Shown one piece after another: positions 42,431 to 52,573 of a stretch of 64,000 nucleotides of DNA. Source of the DNA: G958295935 sp965224235. Lineage in GTDB: Bacteria > Chloroflexota > Dehalococcoidia > Lucifugimonadales > Lucifugimonadaceae. The notes under the pieces were generated by a model. That model saw nothing but the letters and a program-made list of their open reading frames with translations, made no database searches and was not told where the DNA came from. The position numbers were made by a program, and so were the translations under genes. The stretch lies in NCBI GenBank assembly GCA_965224235.1, contig CBDCYP010000002.1:1736001-1800000 (forward strand), in the 5' to 3' direction. The number at the start of each line of letters is the position of its first letter. Position 1 is the first letter of the stretch.

Positions 42431-43468
42431 TCACGCCTTAGACGCTTCCGGCCTTCCCACAAAGACGCCGGCAACGTCAGAATCATCCAACTCCGGAGAT
42501 TCACCGTACAGGAAACAACTCGCCGTCCGGTGCTCGTCAACTGCGTAGAGGGGCGGCGGCTTACTCCAACAGGTCTCCATCACCATCTGGCACCTGTCCG
42601 CAAACTTACAGCCGCCTTCCGCCGCACCGCCTTCCGCCATCCTCAGGGCCGAGTCATCTTCGCCCCAACGCAGGTCGGGGTCCGGTTGCGGAATCGAATC
42701 AATCAGCAGCTGAGTGTAGGGGTGCTTTGGATCCCGAATCACACTCTCCACGGACCCTGCCTCAGCTATCGAGCCTCTGTACATAATGATGATGTTGTCG
42801 CTGATCTGATAGGCAGTGGTCAGGTCGTGGGTGATGTAGACAATGGCGATGCCATGCTCGTGATTCAGCTTGTTCAGGCTGTCCAGAATCGTGGCGCGCA
42901 GCGATGCGTCAACCATTGATACAGGCTCGTCGGCAAGGATAATTCGGGGCTTCAAAAGAAGAGCGCGGGCCACCATCACCCTCTGCCGCTGACCGCCGCT
43001 CAACTGATGAGGGTACCGCCCAAGCGTTTCCGCTGGACGCAGGCCCACCATCTGCAACGCCTCCTCGATCATCTCGCGCCGCTGAGACCGGGGTGTCCCG
43101 CCCATGAAGTTGCCGATCGGCGCGTTCAGGACGTGGTCGATCTTGTAGAAAGGGTTGTAAGACTCGAATGGGTCCTGAAAGATCGGCTGGACCTCGCGCC
43201 TGAATTCGTTGCGCTCGGTCCGGCTCATCGCCGCGACATCCTTGCCTTTGTAGAAAACCTTTCCCGACGTCGGCTGCGTCACTCCCAGCAGCAGCCTGGC
43301 CATCGTCGTCTTCCCACTTCCGCTCTCACCTGCTATCGCGGTGATTGAAGGCCTTTCCGGCTGGATCGTGAACGAGATGTCGTCCACCGCAACCGTTTGA
43401 ACACTTCGGTTTAGGAATCCGCCTCCGAAGGTCTTGGTGACGTTCCGGAGCTCAAGCAACGGCGTCAC
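42431..43468 (-). CDS. dppF: Peptide-type ABC transporter ATPase (DppF/OppF family)
   Basis: 345 aa. Walker A GESGSGKTT, Q-loop QPIFQDPFESYNP, signature LSGGQRQR, Walker B IILADEPVSMVD, and the Cys-containing C-terminal oligopeptide-transporter extension (GGCKFADRCQMVMETCW) that can bind an iron-sulfur cluster. Overlaps dppD by 4 nt. Likely drives both DppBC pairs of this region. Confidence 0.93.
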   Translation of the reverse strand: MTPLLELRNVTKTFGGGFLNRSVQTVAVDDISFTIQPERPSITAIAGESGSGKTTMARLLLGVTQPTSGKVFYKGKDVAAMSRTERNEFRREVQPIFQDPFESYNPFYKIDHVLNAPIGNFMGGTPRSQRREMIEEALQMVGLRPAETLGRYPHQLSGGQRQRVMVARALLLKPRIILADEPVSMVDASLRATILDSLNKLNHEHGIAIVYITHDLTTAYQISDNIIIMYRGSIAEAGSVESVIRDPKHPYTQLLIDSIPQPDPDLRWGEDDSALRMAEGGAAEGGCKFADRCQMVMETCWSKPPPLYAVDEHRTASCFLYGESPELDDSDVAGVFVGRPEASKA

Positions 43469-44493
43469 TCGTCATCCCCTTCTTCATACAGGTGGCAGGC
43501 TACCGAACGGCCATCCCCGCCCTTCAGAAACGCTGGCGCCACGGACCGGCAGGTTTCAAAAGCAGAGGGGCAGCGGGGATTGAACGAGCAACCGCCGGGA
43601 AGATCAAGAAGGGTGGGAGGCAGTCCTGGAATCGCGATGAATTCTCCCTTGACCGACAACGACGGAAGGCTCTTGATCAGCAGACGTGTGTAAGGGTGCT
43701 GCGGATCCTGGAATATCTGACGAACCGGAGAGAGCTCGACCAGCCGCCCTGCGTACATGACGCCGATCGTATCTGCAAATTGAGCCACAAGGCCCATATC
43801 GTGGCCTATCAGAACCGTCGACGCGTGCAGACCCTCCTGGAGTCGGCCGAGAGTCTGCATTATCTGGCGTTGCACCACGACGTCGAGGGCGCTGCTCGGC
43901 TCGTCCGCCACGATTACCTTCGGGCCAAGCGCGGTGGCGCCTGCCATCGCGACGCGCTGCTTCATGCCGCCGCTGAGTTCGTGCGGATACATGCGGGCCA
44001 CCGACGGTGAAAGGCCGACATTACGCAAGAGTTCTTGCACGCGCGGTCGCAGTTCTGACTTCGACGGGTTTCCTCCATCCGTGTGGTCGATGATGCCGTC
44101 CATAATCTGATCTTCGACGCGCATTACCGGGTTCAGAGAGTTCATCGCACCCTGAGGCACCAACGCGATCCAGGACAAGCGCACGCGGCGAATCTCTTCA
44201 TCGGAAAGTAAAAGTAGATTTTGGCTGCCTAGCATGACCCGGCCGCCGACAACGCGTCCGGGCTCACGGGTCAGACGCATCAACGCCATCGCCAGCGTGC
44301 TCTTGCCACTGCCGGACTCCCCCACGATGGCGAGCCGTTCGCCCTGGTTAAGAGTAAAACTCACGCCGTCGACGGCCTTCAGAGGTCCGCTAGGCGTGTC
44401 GTAGTGGACCCTAAGATCTTTAACAGAGAGGACAACTTCGTCATCCGCTGCTGCCGTGCCTGCCGGCGGCGATATGGTGGCTGGGTTCGTCAA
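43465..44493 (-). CDS. dppD: Peptide-type ABC transporter ATPase (DppD/OppD family)
   Basis: About 342 aa. Walker A GESGSGKST, Q-loop LVPQGAMNSLNPVMRVEDQI, signature LSGGMKQR, Walker B VIVADEPSSALD and a C-terminal GGCSFNPRCPSAFETC cluster. The start is uncertain: I use the TTG at 44493; the frame extends to a TTG at 44604 inside dppC. Partner of DppF in the heterodimeric ATPase. Confidence 0.9.
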   Translation of the reverse strand: MTNPATISPPAGTAAADDEVVLSVKDLRVHYDTPSGPLKAVDGVSFTLNQGERLAIVGESGSGKSTLAMALMRLTREPGRVVGGRVMLGSQNLLLLSDEEIRRVRLSWIALVPQGAMNSLNPVMRVEDQIMDGIIDHTDGGNPSKSELRPRVQELLRNVGLSPSVARMYPHELSGGMKQRVAMAGATALGPKVIVADEPSSALDVVVQRQIMQTLGRLQEGLHASTVLIGHDMGLVAQFADTIGVMYAGRLVELSPVRQIFQDPQHPYTRLLIKSLPSLSVKGEFIAIPGLPPTLLDLPGGCSFNPRCPSAFETCRSVAPAFLKGGDGRSVACHLYEEGDDE

Positions 44494-44563
44494 TTTTGGT
44501 CTCTGGATTTCGCCCAATTTCGCGGCGTAAATATATCCCCAGCCAATTGGCGGCAGGGTCAGG

Positions 44564-45412
44564 CTACGCGGTTCTCCGGAGTCTCGGGTTGGCAATCTTG
44601 TCAAGGCCGGCCGACATCATGAACAGGCCGATAAACAGGACCACGATGACGATGATCGGAGGCGCAAACCACCACCATAAACCCCTGACGACCGAGCTGT
44701 GGTAGAGCGACCAGTAGATCGTCATCCCAAGGGTGTTTTCGTTCTGCGGTCCCAGACCAAGCGCCTCAATGCCGATGGAGCCGAGGATGGCCTGAGCGAC
44801 CGCGCCAACGAAAGAGACTGCGATATAGGGAAGCAGGTTGGGCATCAGCTCCAAAAATATGATCTGAAACCCGTTGGCGCCAGAGGCGCGGGCCACGTCG
44901 ACGTACGCCCGCTCACGCATTGACAACACTTGCGATCTGATAATCCGGGTCGGCCCCATCCAGGTGAGTCCCGCGAGCATTAACGCTTCCATGTTCACAG
45001 TGAGCGCGGAAGTGAGCGTGGACGCCACGACGACTAGCAACAACAGGACCGGAACGGTAAGCAACGTGTCGGCTGAACCGCGGATTATTGCGTCGGGTAC
45101 GCCACCGTAGAAGCCGCTGACGAAGCCGAGGACGACACCGATGGCCAAACCTAACGCCCCGGCGATGATGCCGACCCTTAGCGTCAATGGCATACCCACT
45201 ATGATCGTCGGGAGCATCTGCCGGCCCACCGTATCGGTCCCGAGCAGGAATTCACGGCTCGGCGACTGGTCGGGCGGGGCGTAGCCGATTTTGGTTCCCT
45301 GCTCGTCGATGAGATAGGGACCGAGCAGGCTTATCAACAGAAGAATGACAATGATGACCAGGCCCATCGCCAGCAGCCTGTTCTGACCCATCCAGCTCAG
45401 CGTCGCGTTCAT
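44564..45412 (-). CDS. dppC: Peptide-type ABC transporter permease (DppC family)
   Basis: 282 aa. LLGTDTVGRQMLPTIIVGMP replaces the more usual GRD-LSR motif, followed by FVSGFYGGVPDAIIRGSADTLLTVPVLLLL and the EAA loop ARASGANGFQIIFLELMPNLLP. Overlaps the upstream dppB by 4 nt. Transport partner of the DppB, DppD and DppF encoded beside it and of the binding protein read divergently at 46960. Confidence 0.9.
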   Translation of the reverse strand: MNATLSWMGQNRLLAMGLVIIVILLLISLLGPYLIDEQGTKIGYAPPDQSPSREFLLGTDTVGRQMLPTIIVGMPLTLRVGIIAGALGLAIGVVLGFVSGFYGGVPDAIIRGSADTLLTVPVLLLLVVVASTLTSALTVNMEALMLAGLTWMGPTRIIRSQVLSMRERAYVDVARASGANGFQIIFLELMPNLLPYIAVSFVGAVAQAILGSIGIEALGLGPQNENTLGMTIYWSLYHSSVVRGLWWWFAPPIIVIVVLFIGLFMMSAGLDKIANPRLRRTA

Positions 45413-46446
45413 GTCTGTTGGTACCTGATGCGGGGATCGAGAATGGGGTTGAGCAGGTCGATGATGAGCGTGGACAGCGCCACCGACAGGACCATTATGA
45501 ATACGATGCCGTTGATGACGAAGAAGTCGAGGTTGCGGATCGCGCTAAACAGCAGGGTTCCGATGCCCGGGTAACTAAACACCACCTCAACGAGGACACC
45601 CTGCGTGATGATGAGGCCCAATGTAAGAGCCAGGTTGGTGGCTTGGGGCAGTATTGCGTTGCGGACAGAGTACTTAAGGAATAGCCGCCTGCCCTTGAGC
45701 CCCTTGGCCTCGGCCAACTGCATGTAGTCCTCTTCTTGCACAGTCACCATCATGCCCCGCATGTGAAGACCCCAGAAACCGATCTGGGCCAGGACTATCG
45801 ATAGGGCCGGCAGGATGGCGTGGCGCGAGGCCTGCCCGATGAATTTCCAACTGACGTCAGGTATCGTGCCGTAGTCGTACCCGCCGCTTATCGGGAAAAC
45901 CTGCCAGGTGAAGGCCAAAATAAAGATTAGCCCAATGCCCAACAGGTAATAGGGTATGGCGGAGAGCGCCAGCACCGGCGGGCCGAGAATAGAAAGCAAG
46001 ACCGAGTCGCTGCGCCAGACCATCAGCGCGCCGATTACTGAACCCAATACAAATGACATTAATGTCGCAAGGCCAATGACCATGATGGTCCAGGGAAGGG
46101 CCTGCAGGGTCATCTGTAAGACGCTGGCCGGGAAGTTTACTATCGAGAATCCCAGGTCAAATCGTGCGATGTCCCCCATGTAACGCACGTATTGCTTCCA
46201 CAATGGTTGATCGAGCCCAAATTTTCTTTCCCAGGACTTGACCGTCTCCTCAAATATGCTTCGCTCCTCTCCGGTGGCCCGGGAGGCCGTAACCCCTGAA
46301 GCCACTCCGAACGCCTGAAGCCGGGCCAGCCTCTGACGCACCGGATTTACCTCTGCCATATGAGGCAACAGGAAATTCAAACTCGCGGCGAGCCACACGA
46401 TCAGGAAAAATATGGCGATCCGTCGTACGACGAAACTCGTTGACAT
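45409..46446 (-). CDS. dppB: Peptide-type ABC transporter permease (DppB family)
   Basis: 345 aa from the ATG at 46446. N-terminal FVVRRIAIFFLIVWLAASLNFLLPHM; an enlarged periplasmic region (residues ~35-75, PVRQRLARLQAFGVASG) before WKQYVRYMGDIARFDLGFSI; EAA loop AEAKGLKGRRLFLKYSVRNAILP; end LLNPILDPRIRYQQT. Longer than DppB proteins elsewhere in the window (305-311 aa) because of that region. First gene of dppBCDF. Confidence 0.9.
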   Translation of the reverse strand: MSTSFVVRRIAIFFLIVWLAASLNFLLPHMAEVNPVRQRLARLQAFGVASGVTASRATGEERSIFEETVKSWERKFGLDQPLWKQYVRYMGDIARFDLGFSIVNFPASVLQMTLQALPWTIMVIGLATLMSFVLGSVIGALMVWRSDSVLLSILGPPVLALSAIPYYLLGIGLIFILAFTWQVFPISGGYDYGTIPDVSWKFIGQASRHAILPALSIVLAQIGFWGLHMRGMMVTVQEEDYMQLAEAKGLKGRRLFLKYSVRNAILPQATNLALTLGLIITQGVLVEVVFSYPGIGTLLFSAIRNLDFFVINGIVFIMVLSVALSTLIIDLLNPILDPRIRYQQT

Positions 46447-46959
46447 ATGAGTACGGTTACCTGGCTGACACAGGCGACTTTGCAGCATTCGCCCGCGAGT
46501 GGGCCAAGTCTACTTTCGGGCTGCCGGTTGGTCAAAGGGGAGGCGAGGCGATCATTGTCGCTGAGCATCCCTGAACGTGAATTCGAAAACAATCGAAGGT
46601 TCTGGTTGCGAGTTGGTCAGACGCCGACTGCCGGGCACAGCGCCAATGAGCCTTAATTCCCCACCGGCCGGATCGGAGTGGCCAAACGCCGCCGCGGGGG
46701 CGGGACCATGCGCCGGCGCGCCAGCGATTGAGTCGAATGGTAGACAGTCTGACTGATCGCTCAGCGTTGATTTTACAAAGTGACGTATTTCGAAACCTTT
46801 GGTATCACTAGAATCGGTTGACAGCCCATGAAGGCCGCCAATAGACTGCGGTCGCGAACGCGCATGGCTCCGAAATTGGCGCCGCGTACGTGGACGTCAG
46901 CCAAAATTGAGACCCCCGCCGTCCCCGGGGCGCAACTCACTCTACAAGGGAGAATTACG
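46447..46959. promoter_or_regulatory. Divergent intergenic region, dppB versus binding protein
   Basis: 513 bp between divergent genes; promoters for both expected. AAGGGAGAATTACG directly before the GTG at 46960 is the ribosome site of the binding protein. An upstream extension of that frame to 46828 is open but non-signal-like. No operator recognised. Confidence 0.4.
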
Positions 46960-48861
46960 GTGATTCCGAAACTACGTCTGGCAGGTATTGTCCTGTCGCT
47001 CGCCGGAGCTTTGCTGTTGACATTGGCAGCGTGTCGCGGCGAAGAAGAAGAACCCACCGTTGCGCCCCAGCCAAAGGCGACGACAGCAGTGGCAGCAACC
47101 TCTGTACCAGCCACAGCCGTAACGTCCGCCGCCTCCGACGAGGCGAAGGACAGGGAAGTGCCTCGTAACCGGACCATGATCATGGTTATCGGTGAAGCTG
47201 GTTCCGGAGGCAGGAACCCCGGCTACGAGAACTTCAGCATGTTCCTTGGCTGGCCCACCTGGCACACCGGCGCACATGTCGTGATGAACGACCCGGCGAT
47301 CATGTTCAACGTTCTCACGAGCGAATACGAGAACTGGACCATCGAAGGATGGGAATACAACGACACCTTCGACGAACTCACAGTCAAACTTAAGGATCAC
47401 GTTTACTGGAGTGACGGCAAGCAGTTGAACGCCGACGACTGGGTGTTCATGTTCAACTACCTCCGGGACGCGGTCGGCAAGGTGGGCGAACTGGCAGCCA
47501 TTGATGCCATGGAGCCGGGCGGGGCTTCCAAGGTCGACGATTTCACGGTCAAGTTCCAGTTGTCAGAGCCGAATCCGATTTGGTGGAACACCACTATCAG
47601 CAGCAACCACGGCGTAACCGAACAGATGCTGCGGGAGGATGTGTGGGGTGACAAAGACATCACCGAATTCAGCAACTACAACGCCGAAAAGGGTTGGCCG
47701 CTGGGCACAGGTCCGTTCACTCTGACATCAACCTCTCCCGAGCAGACGATTTGGGACCGCAGAGATAGTTGGTGGGCCTCGGACGTAGGTTTCAAGCGCC
47801 TGCCCGAGATCGAACGGGTCGTGATGCTGCCAGGTCGTGAAGAGAGCGAACAGCTCCTCATGCTGGCGCGGAACGAGATCGACGCATCCGGCCAGGTCTC
47901 GGTCGCATCCGTGAAAAGCGCGATTGACCAGAACCCGGACGTAGTGACATTCACAAATCGTGACGGCGCCTATGGCTATATCGACTGGTGCCCGCACATG
48001 CTCGGCTTCAACGCCAGCGAGCCGCCGTTCGATGACAGGGAGTTGCGCTTCGCCGTTAACTGGGCCATCGACCGCACGAGGCTGATTAACGTCGCCGAGT
48101 CCGGCGCAGGCCGGCCCGCGCTCCACCCGTTCGTGCCAAAGGGCGTCGGTCGCGGCGGTTATTCAGCGACCGGTTGGTCGAAGCCTTTCCTCGACATCAT
48201 GGACCCGATCGTGGAGGAACTCGGCATCGACGCCTTAGGCCACCCCGACAAGCTGGAAGAGATCATGACCCGCAAGGGTTACACCATGAATTCAAAAGAC
48301 CTTTGGGAGAAGGACGGCGAGACTATTCCGTTTAACTTCTTCCTGCCGGAGTTCTGGAAACACTATGGCCCGCCGCTGGCACAGATGCTGCGTGAAGGCG
48401 GATTCGACGCCACGTTCGACACGTCGCCAGGCAAGTCCGAACTGCATAGCGCTGGAGAGATCCCGTACTTCGGTTGCAGAGGTCCCAGCGGTGTGCAAGG
48501 GATGGACCCGTGGTTCATGATGGACGCCTACCACACCCGGCACAACGTGCCGACCGGCGACCCGGGCGCAGGGTGGATGCCAGACCGCTGGTCTAACACG
48601 AGATTCGACGAGATCGTGGACGAGATCAAGACGCTGGATGTCGAGAGCCCGGAGATGTTCGAGTTGTTCGAAGAGGGGATGCAGATCTGGATGGAAGAGT
48701 TGCCGCAGATTTACATCGCGCAGCTTCACGTCCGTAACCCCAAGAGCGAGAAGTACTGGACAGGCTGGCCGACAATCGAAGACCCGTACGGGGTTGACCT
48801 GCCGGTGCAGATGGAGTTCCTGAAGGTCATCATTAACCTGAGGGCGACCAACGCCGAGTAA
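46960..48861 (+). CDS. ABC substrate-binding lipoprotein (family 5)
   Basis: 633 aa from the GTG at 46960, chosen because it gives the signal IPKLRLAGIVLSLAGALLLT then LAAC. The stalk is a short Thr/Ala/Pro stretch (PTVAPQPKATTAVAATSVPA), unlike the Glu-Lys-Val stalks of the other binding proteins here. Binding fold: TFDELTVKLKDHVYWSDGKQ, PLGTGPFTLTST, ELRFAVNWAIDRTRLINVAE. Divergent from dppBCDF and thus its probable binding protein. Followed by a strong terminator hairpin. Confidence 0.92.
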   Translation: MIPKLRLAGIVLSLAGALLLTLAACRGEEEEPTVAPQPKATTAVAATSVPATAVTSAASDEAKDREVPRNRTMIMVIGEAGSGGRNPGYENFSMFLGWPTWHTGAHVVMNDPAIMFNVLTSEYENWTIEGWEYNDTFDELTVKLKDHVYWSDGKQLNADDWVFMFNYLRDAVGKVGELAAIDAMEPGGASKVDDFTVKFQLSEPNPIWWNTTISSNHGVTEQMLREDVWGDKDITEFSNYNAEKGWPLGTGPFTLTSTSPEQTIWDRRDSWWASDVGFKRLPEIERVVMLPGREESEQLLMLARNEIDASGQVSVASVKSAIDQNPDVVTFTNRDGAYGYIDWCPHMLGFNASEPPFDDRELRFAVNWAIDRTRLINVAESGAGRPALHPFVPKGVGRGGYSATGWSKPFLDIMDPIVEELGIDALGHPDKLEEIMTRKGYTMNSKDLWEKDGETIPFNFFLPEFWKHYGPPLAQMLREGGFDATFDTSPGKSELHSAGEIPYFGCRGPSGVQGMDPWFMMDAYHTRHNVPTGDPGAGWMPDRWSNTRFDEIVDEIKTLDVESPEMFELFEEGMQIWMEELPQIYIAQLHVRNPKSEKYWTGWPTIEDPYGVDLPVQMEFLKVIINLRATNAE

Positions 48862-48881
48862 CTCCCCGCACAAGGCTTAAA

Positions 48882-48926
48882 CACCAAAGAGGGGCGCCGC
48901 GATATTCGCGGCGCCCCTCTTTGGTG
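48882..48926. terminator. Strong 21-bp hairpin after the binding-protein gene
   Basis: CACCAAAGAGGGGCGCCGCGA, loop TAT, and the exact complement. AAAG/CTTT arms give an A-tract before and T-tract after the stem, fitting a bidirectional intrinsic terminator. Confidence 0.8.
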
Positions 48927-49298
48927 CATTTGTGCGACTGAACTCGCGACCGCCGAGGTCGGGGGGAAAGTAGGTCGGTGGAGGGGATGTGTCGAGCGTG
49001 GGTCATATATATGTCACGGCCCCACCTCCCCAGGGTGTCCACACGAGACACCTATGCAACGCGTATTTGGGAACGGCAATGTTGGATGATTTTGCGCGTG
49101 CGTCGCATGGTTCGGGGGAATCAGGTGGGTGGTCTATGCGCGTTGCCACCCTGTCCCCGCCTGACGGACAACCAGGTGTAGAGGCGCCTCTCGTGGAGGG
49201 GGCCGTCAGGGTGGTGTAGCGCGGGAACCCACGACCATCGTTACGCCCATGATCGGGGTAGAGGAAGACGGACGTGGCCGAGGCCGGTAAGGCGTAGA
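48927..49298. other. Non-coding gap with diverged repeat copy
   Basis: 372 bp; only a diverged, inverted copy of the interspersed repeat (49178-49205, GTAGAGGCGCCTCTCGTGG) is recognisable. Confidence 0.4.
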
Positions 49299-50060
49299 CT
49301 ACGCCGCGTCGTAGAGTTGCAGTCTGTGACGGTTGCTGTCCACGACATACAGACGGCCATCGTAGATCGTGACCGCGGTCGGCGCCCAGAAGTACTTTTC
49401 GATATGCGCCGACGCATCGTGCTCATCGAAGAACTCGATGTCAGGTTCCAGGTTAGCCTCTTCCCTTGCCGCGGCCTCGATCGGGTTGGAGTCCGGAAAC
49501 TCTCTGGCCCACTTCGAAATCGTCGCCTCACCCCTCAGCGCCTGCACGAATGCGCCCTGGGAGTCCACCGCCTGAACGCGATGGTTCCCCCAGTCGGCCA
49601 CGTAGATGTATCCGTCCTCGTCTAAGCAGACATCGGCAGGACGGCGAAACTCGCCGTAACCCCGGCCCGGGGTACCGTACGCAGCGACGAACTCCCCACC
49701 GGGGGTGAACCTCTGGATGCGATCGTTGCCCCAGTCGGCCACGTAGATATCACCCTGGCGGCCCAAACCGACGCCCCGCGGGAGGTTGAACTGGCCCGGG
49801 TCTGATCCGGCCGCGCCAAATCCTCCCAGGAACTCACCGTCAACAGTGAAACGTTGCACACGGTTGTTACGATGGTCCACCACGATGAGCGCATTGTCGG
49901 AGTCGAACGCCAGCCCGAAGGGTCCGTTGAGTTGACCGTCGCCCGAACCGCTGTCTCCCCAACTGCCAATGAACTCGCCATCGGTGGACATTACGGTGAT
50001 GCGGTTGAGCTGATCGTCGCTGATGAAGAGCCGCTGTTCTCTGTCGATGGCAATCGACAC
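49299..50060 (-). pseudogene. NHL-repeat protein lacking its N-terminus
   Basis: Paralogue of the protein at 24.05 kb, matching it from IAIDREQRLFISDDQLNRIT to the C-terminus ending VVDSNRHRLQLYDAA, with the same helical insertion before the last blade. The first ~85 residues are missing. In frame upstream, DGQFIWPVS continues to about 50083 and then the sequence turns into a DUF1800 gene in another frame. A GTG at 50060 could start translation, but the first propeller blades would be absent. Confidence 0.75.
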
Positions 50061-50074
50061 CGGCCAGATGAACT

Positions 50075-50816
50075 GGCCGTCGCTTGCTGCTCGCAGATGA
50101 TGTCGATGATGTCTTCGCCGTTGAAGCGGCCTTTACGACCCAGGAACTCCTTTTCGCCATCGTCATGGTCCTCAGGGCGGTATTCGAAGTGGAGCGCCAC
50201 CCGGCCATAGGGCCGGTACTGGTCGAACATAGCCCTGATCACCTGGTACCTGGTACTGCCGATCGTCCATCCAGTGAATGCCCTGGCCGCTTCCGCGATG
50301 TCGTGCTCCGAGTAGTTCCCTGTGCCCATGGAGAAGAGTTCGAGCAGCTCGCGGGCGTAATTTTCATTAATCGCACCGTTGTGGTTCTCGTAGTTGTCGA
50401 GCCAGACGATCATCGCCGGGTCTTTGGACATCTCGAGCAGCAACCTGCGAAAGCTACCCAGACCGTTGCGCAAGAACGTCTGGATCTGGTCGTCCAGCGG
50501 TTTGCCGCTGCACAGCTTGGAATAGCCCGTGGCGAATATGCCGTGCCAGAAGAGAGCAACCTTACGCGCGCAGAGGTGACGCGCGCAGAGGCGCGTCGGT
50601 CGAGATCATGCGGTACATCCAATGCTCGCTACCGCCGGTCGGACCCATCATTCCGGAAGTCTCCGGGTTATACCTGCGCATCAGGTCCACAGACATCTCG
50701 TTCGGGTGATCGGTATCGAGCAGGTTCTCCACCGTCGCCTCGTAACCTTGTTCCACCAGGGCATCGAGTTCTTCCCTCGACGCTCCAAAGCCGGCCCTGC
50801 GCATCAGGTGGGCCAC
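50075..50816 (-). pseudogene. DUF1800-domain protein, truncated and frameshifted
   Basis: N-terminal frame VAHLMRRAGFGASREELDAL to MYRMISTDAPLRA, then a stop; second frame KVALFWHGIFATGYSKL, FLRNGLGSFRRLLLEMSKDP, NENYARELLELFSMGTGNYS, AARAFTGWT to IIDIICEQQ, where it runs into the NHL gene. Relative to the family consensus about 16 extra bases lie at 50564-50591, where a 13-bp motif is directly repeated (ACGCGCGCAGAGG, period 15). The C-terminal half of DUF1800 is deleted. Follows the DUF1501 gene, its usual partner. Function of the pair is unsettled; possibly surface or export related. Confidence 0.78.
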
Positions 50817-50842
50817 CAGCCGTATTTTTTTGTGCTCACCTT

Positions 50843-51973
50843 CTACCGTTTGATCATGTCGAACTGCTCGTAGGCGCCGCCTAGAACGGGCTGGGGATCG
50901 ATACCCATCCAGCGGTCCAGCAGGGTCCCGTATAGGCCCCTGAAGTCGTTGTTGTACGCCATGTCGCCCTCGACCTGGTCCCCGGGCTCCAGAGAGGGGT
51001 ACTCGCCATACAAGCCGCCCTTGACAGGGCCGCCCATCACGAACGCAACGCCGCCGGAGCCGTGGTCGGTGCCGGAGCCGTTGTCATCGATTCTCCGGCC
51101 GAATTCGCTGAATACCAAGACGACGGCATCGTTCTCGCGCCCGTGCTCTTCGAGATCGGCGAAGAAGTCGCCAACGGCTGTCGACAACTCGGTCATTAGT
51201 TTGGCGTGGTTTATGAGCTCGCCGGCGTGCGTGTCGTAGCTTCCATGCTGCGTGTAGAAGACGCGTGTGCCCACGTCCGCGAACATCACCTGCGCTATGT
51301 CGCGGAGGCTCTGGGCGATGGGGCTGGCGGCGTACTCGATCGCGGAAGAGTACTTGCGGGGAGCTGTTCGGAGAATGTCAGCCCCGAGATAGGCGCTCAT
51401 CCCCGTCTCGCCAATGGCCTCGAGAACGGCGTCCCGGCCATCGGCAGGGCCGTACATGCGGGTGAAGATGTCGAGCGCCAGGTCGCGTGTGGCAGTGTCT
51501 TCTATGTCGGGCAGCAGACCGTACGTTGCCAGGTTTCCAACAGAGGCGACCGGAACGCCCTTGCAGTGCATGGCCCTCGGCAGGCCGCGGCCGAAGTTGA
51601 CCCCGGTGATCACGTTCCTGTGGTCTGGGTCGATCTCCCGGATCGTCCGCCCGAGCCAGCCGTCCGGGGCGATCTCCACCGTCTCGCCGGTGTGCCAGAT
51701 GTCCATAGACCGGAAGTGGGAGCGGTTTGGCCTCGGGTATCCGACACCGTTGACGATCGCCACCTTCCCCTCGTCCCAAAGGCTTTTTACCGGCTCCAGA
51801 TTGGGGTGAAGGCCCAGCGTGCCGTTGAGGTCGATCACCTCGTCCTCGGTTAGGCGAATGGCCGATCTGGAGTCCTGATACATGCCGTTCGTATACGGAA
51901 CGACGGTATTCATGGCGTCGTTTCCGCCCGATAGCTGGATCACCACCAGGGACGGATCACGTTGGGAAGTCAT
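50843..51973 (-). CDS. DUF1501-domain protein
   Basis: 376 aa, complete. Alkaline-phosphatase/sulfatase-like fold of the DUF1501 family: VVIQLSGGNDAMNTVVPY at the start, FRSMDIWHTGE, GSYDTHAGELINH and VFSEFGRRIDDNGSGTDHGSGG (metal-site Asp/His). Members often have a Tat signal; here none is visible, so it may be cytoplasmic or the signal is lost. Start ATG with CCAGGAGGTACCC upstream. The partner DUF1800 gene directly downstream is broken. Confidence 0.85.
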   Translation of the reverse strand: MTSQRDPSLVVIQLSGGNDAMNTVVPYTNGMYQDSRSAIRLTEDEVIDLNGTLGLHPNLEPVKSLWDEGKVAIVNGVGYPRPNRSHFRSMDIWHTGETVEIAPDGWLGRTIREIDPDHRNVITGVNFGRGLPRAMHCKGVPVASVGNLATYGLLPDIEDTATRDLALDIFTRMYGPADGRDAVLEAIGETGMSAYLGADILRTAPRKYSSAIEYAASPIAQSLRDIAQVMFADVGTRVFYTQHGSYDTHAGELINHAKLMTELSTAVGDFFADLEEHGRENDAVVLVFSEFGRRIDDNGSGTDHGSGGVAFVMGGPVKGGLYGEYPSLEPGDQVEGDMAYNNDFRGLYGTLLDRWMGIDPQPVLGGAYEQFDMIKR

Positions 51974-52194
51974 TAAGGGTACCTCCTGGAGAGGGGCCGT
52001 TTTCTAATCTCTTACCGCGGGATGAGCGACGTGGAACACCCGCCTGGAATCGTGTCCGCAATATAGCATATTCCCTGTCCCGAAATAGTCATCCGGGTTT
52101 GCGCCTGGTGAAATTTCTCCTGTAGTGGAGGTGACAAAAACCTTGCGCCTGTCCCACACCCTGCGCCCGCGTATGCCGTCAGGCGGGTGGTTCG

Positions 52195-52573
52195 TCAGTC
52201 CGTGACGCAGGTATGCGTAATGAATTCCCAGACGTGGCCGTTCTCGCATTCGAAATAGAAGCCGCGACCCTGAAGTCTGTGGTTAATCTCGCCATCGGAT
52301 CGAGAGCCGGGGCCGCTACCGAACGAAACGCCCTCGTCCTTCACCCAGTGGAGGATTGAGTCGAACTCCTCATTCGGAAGCGAGGAAGGCGTAGTGGTTC
52401 GAACGCGGGTACTTTGCATCGTCGAAGTCGAGCGTGAGAATGTCGTTGATCTTGACCGGCGCGACGTGCTCCCACGGACCTTCGTACTTCAGGCCGAAGA
52501 TACGCGCTATGAACTCGGCGGTTGTCACCTTGTCGTACGCTGGAACGATGGTGTGGTCAAGCTGGAGCGGCAT
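52195..52573 (-). pseudogene. VOC/glyoxalase-family protein with a one-base frameshift
   Basis: First frame MPLQLDHTIVPAYDKVTTAE to NHYAFLASE then TGA; second frame EEFDSILHWVKDEGVSFGSG, EINHRLQGRGFYFECENGH and the end WEFITHTCVTD. Together they form a ~125-aa vicinal-oxygen-chelate protein (metal ligands His7, Glu near the end). One extra A in GAATGAGG (about 52379) breaks the frame. A homopolymer assembly error is possible. Confidence 0.75.
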
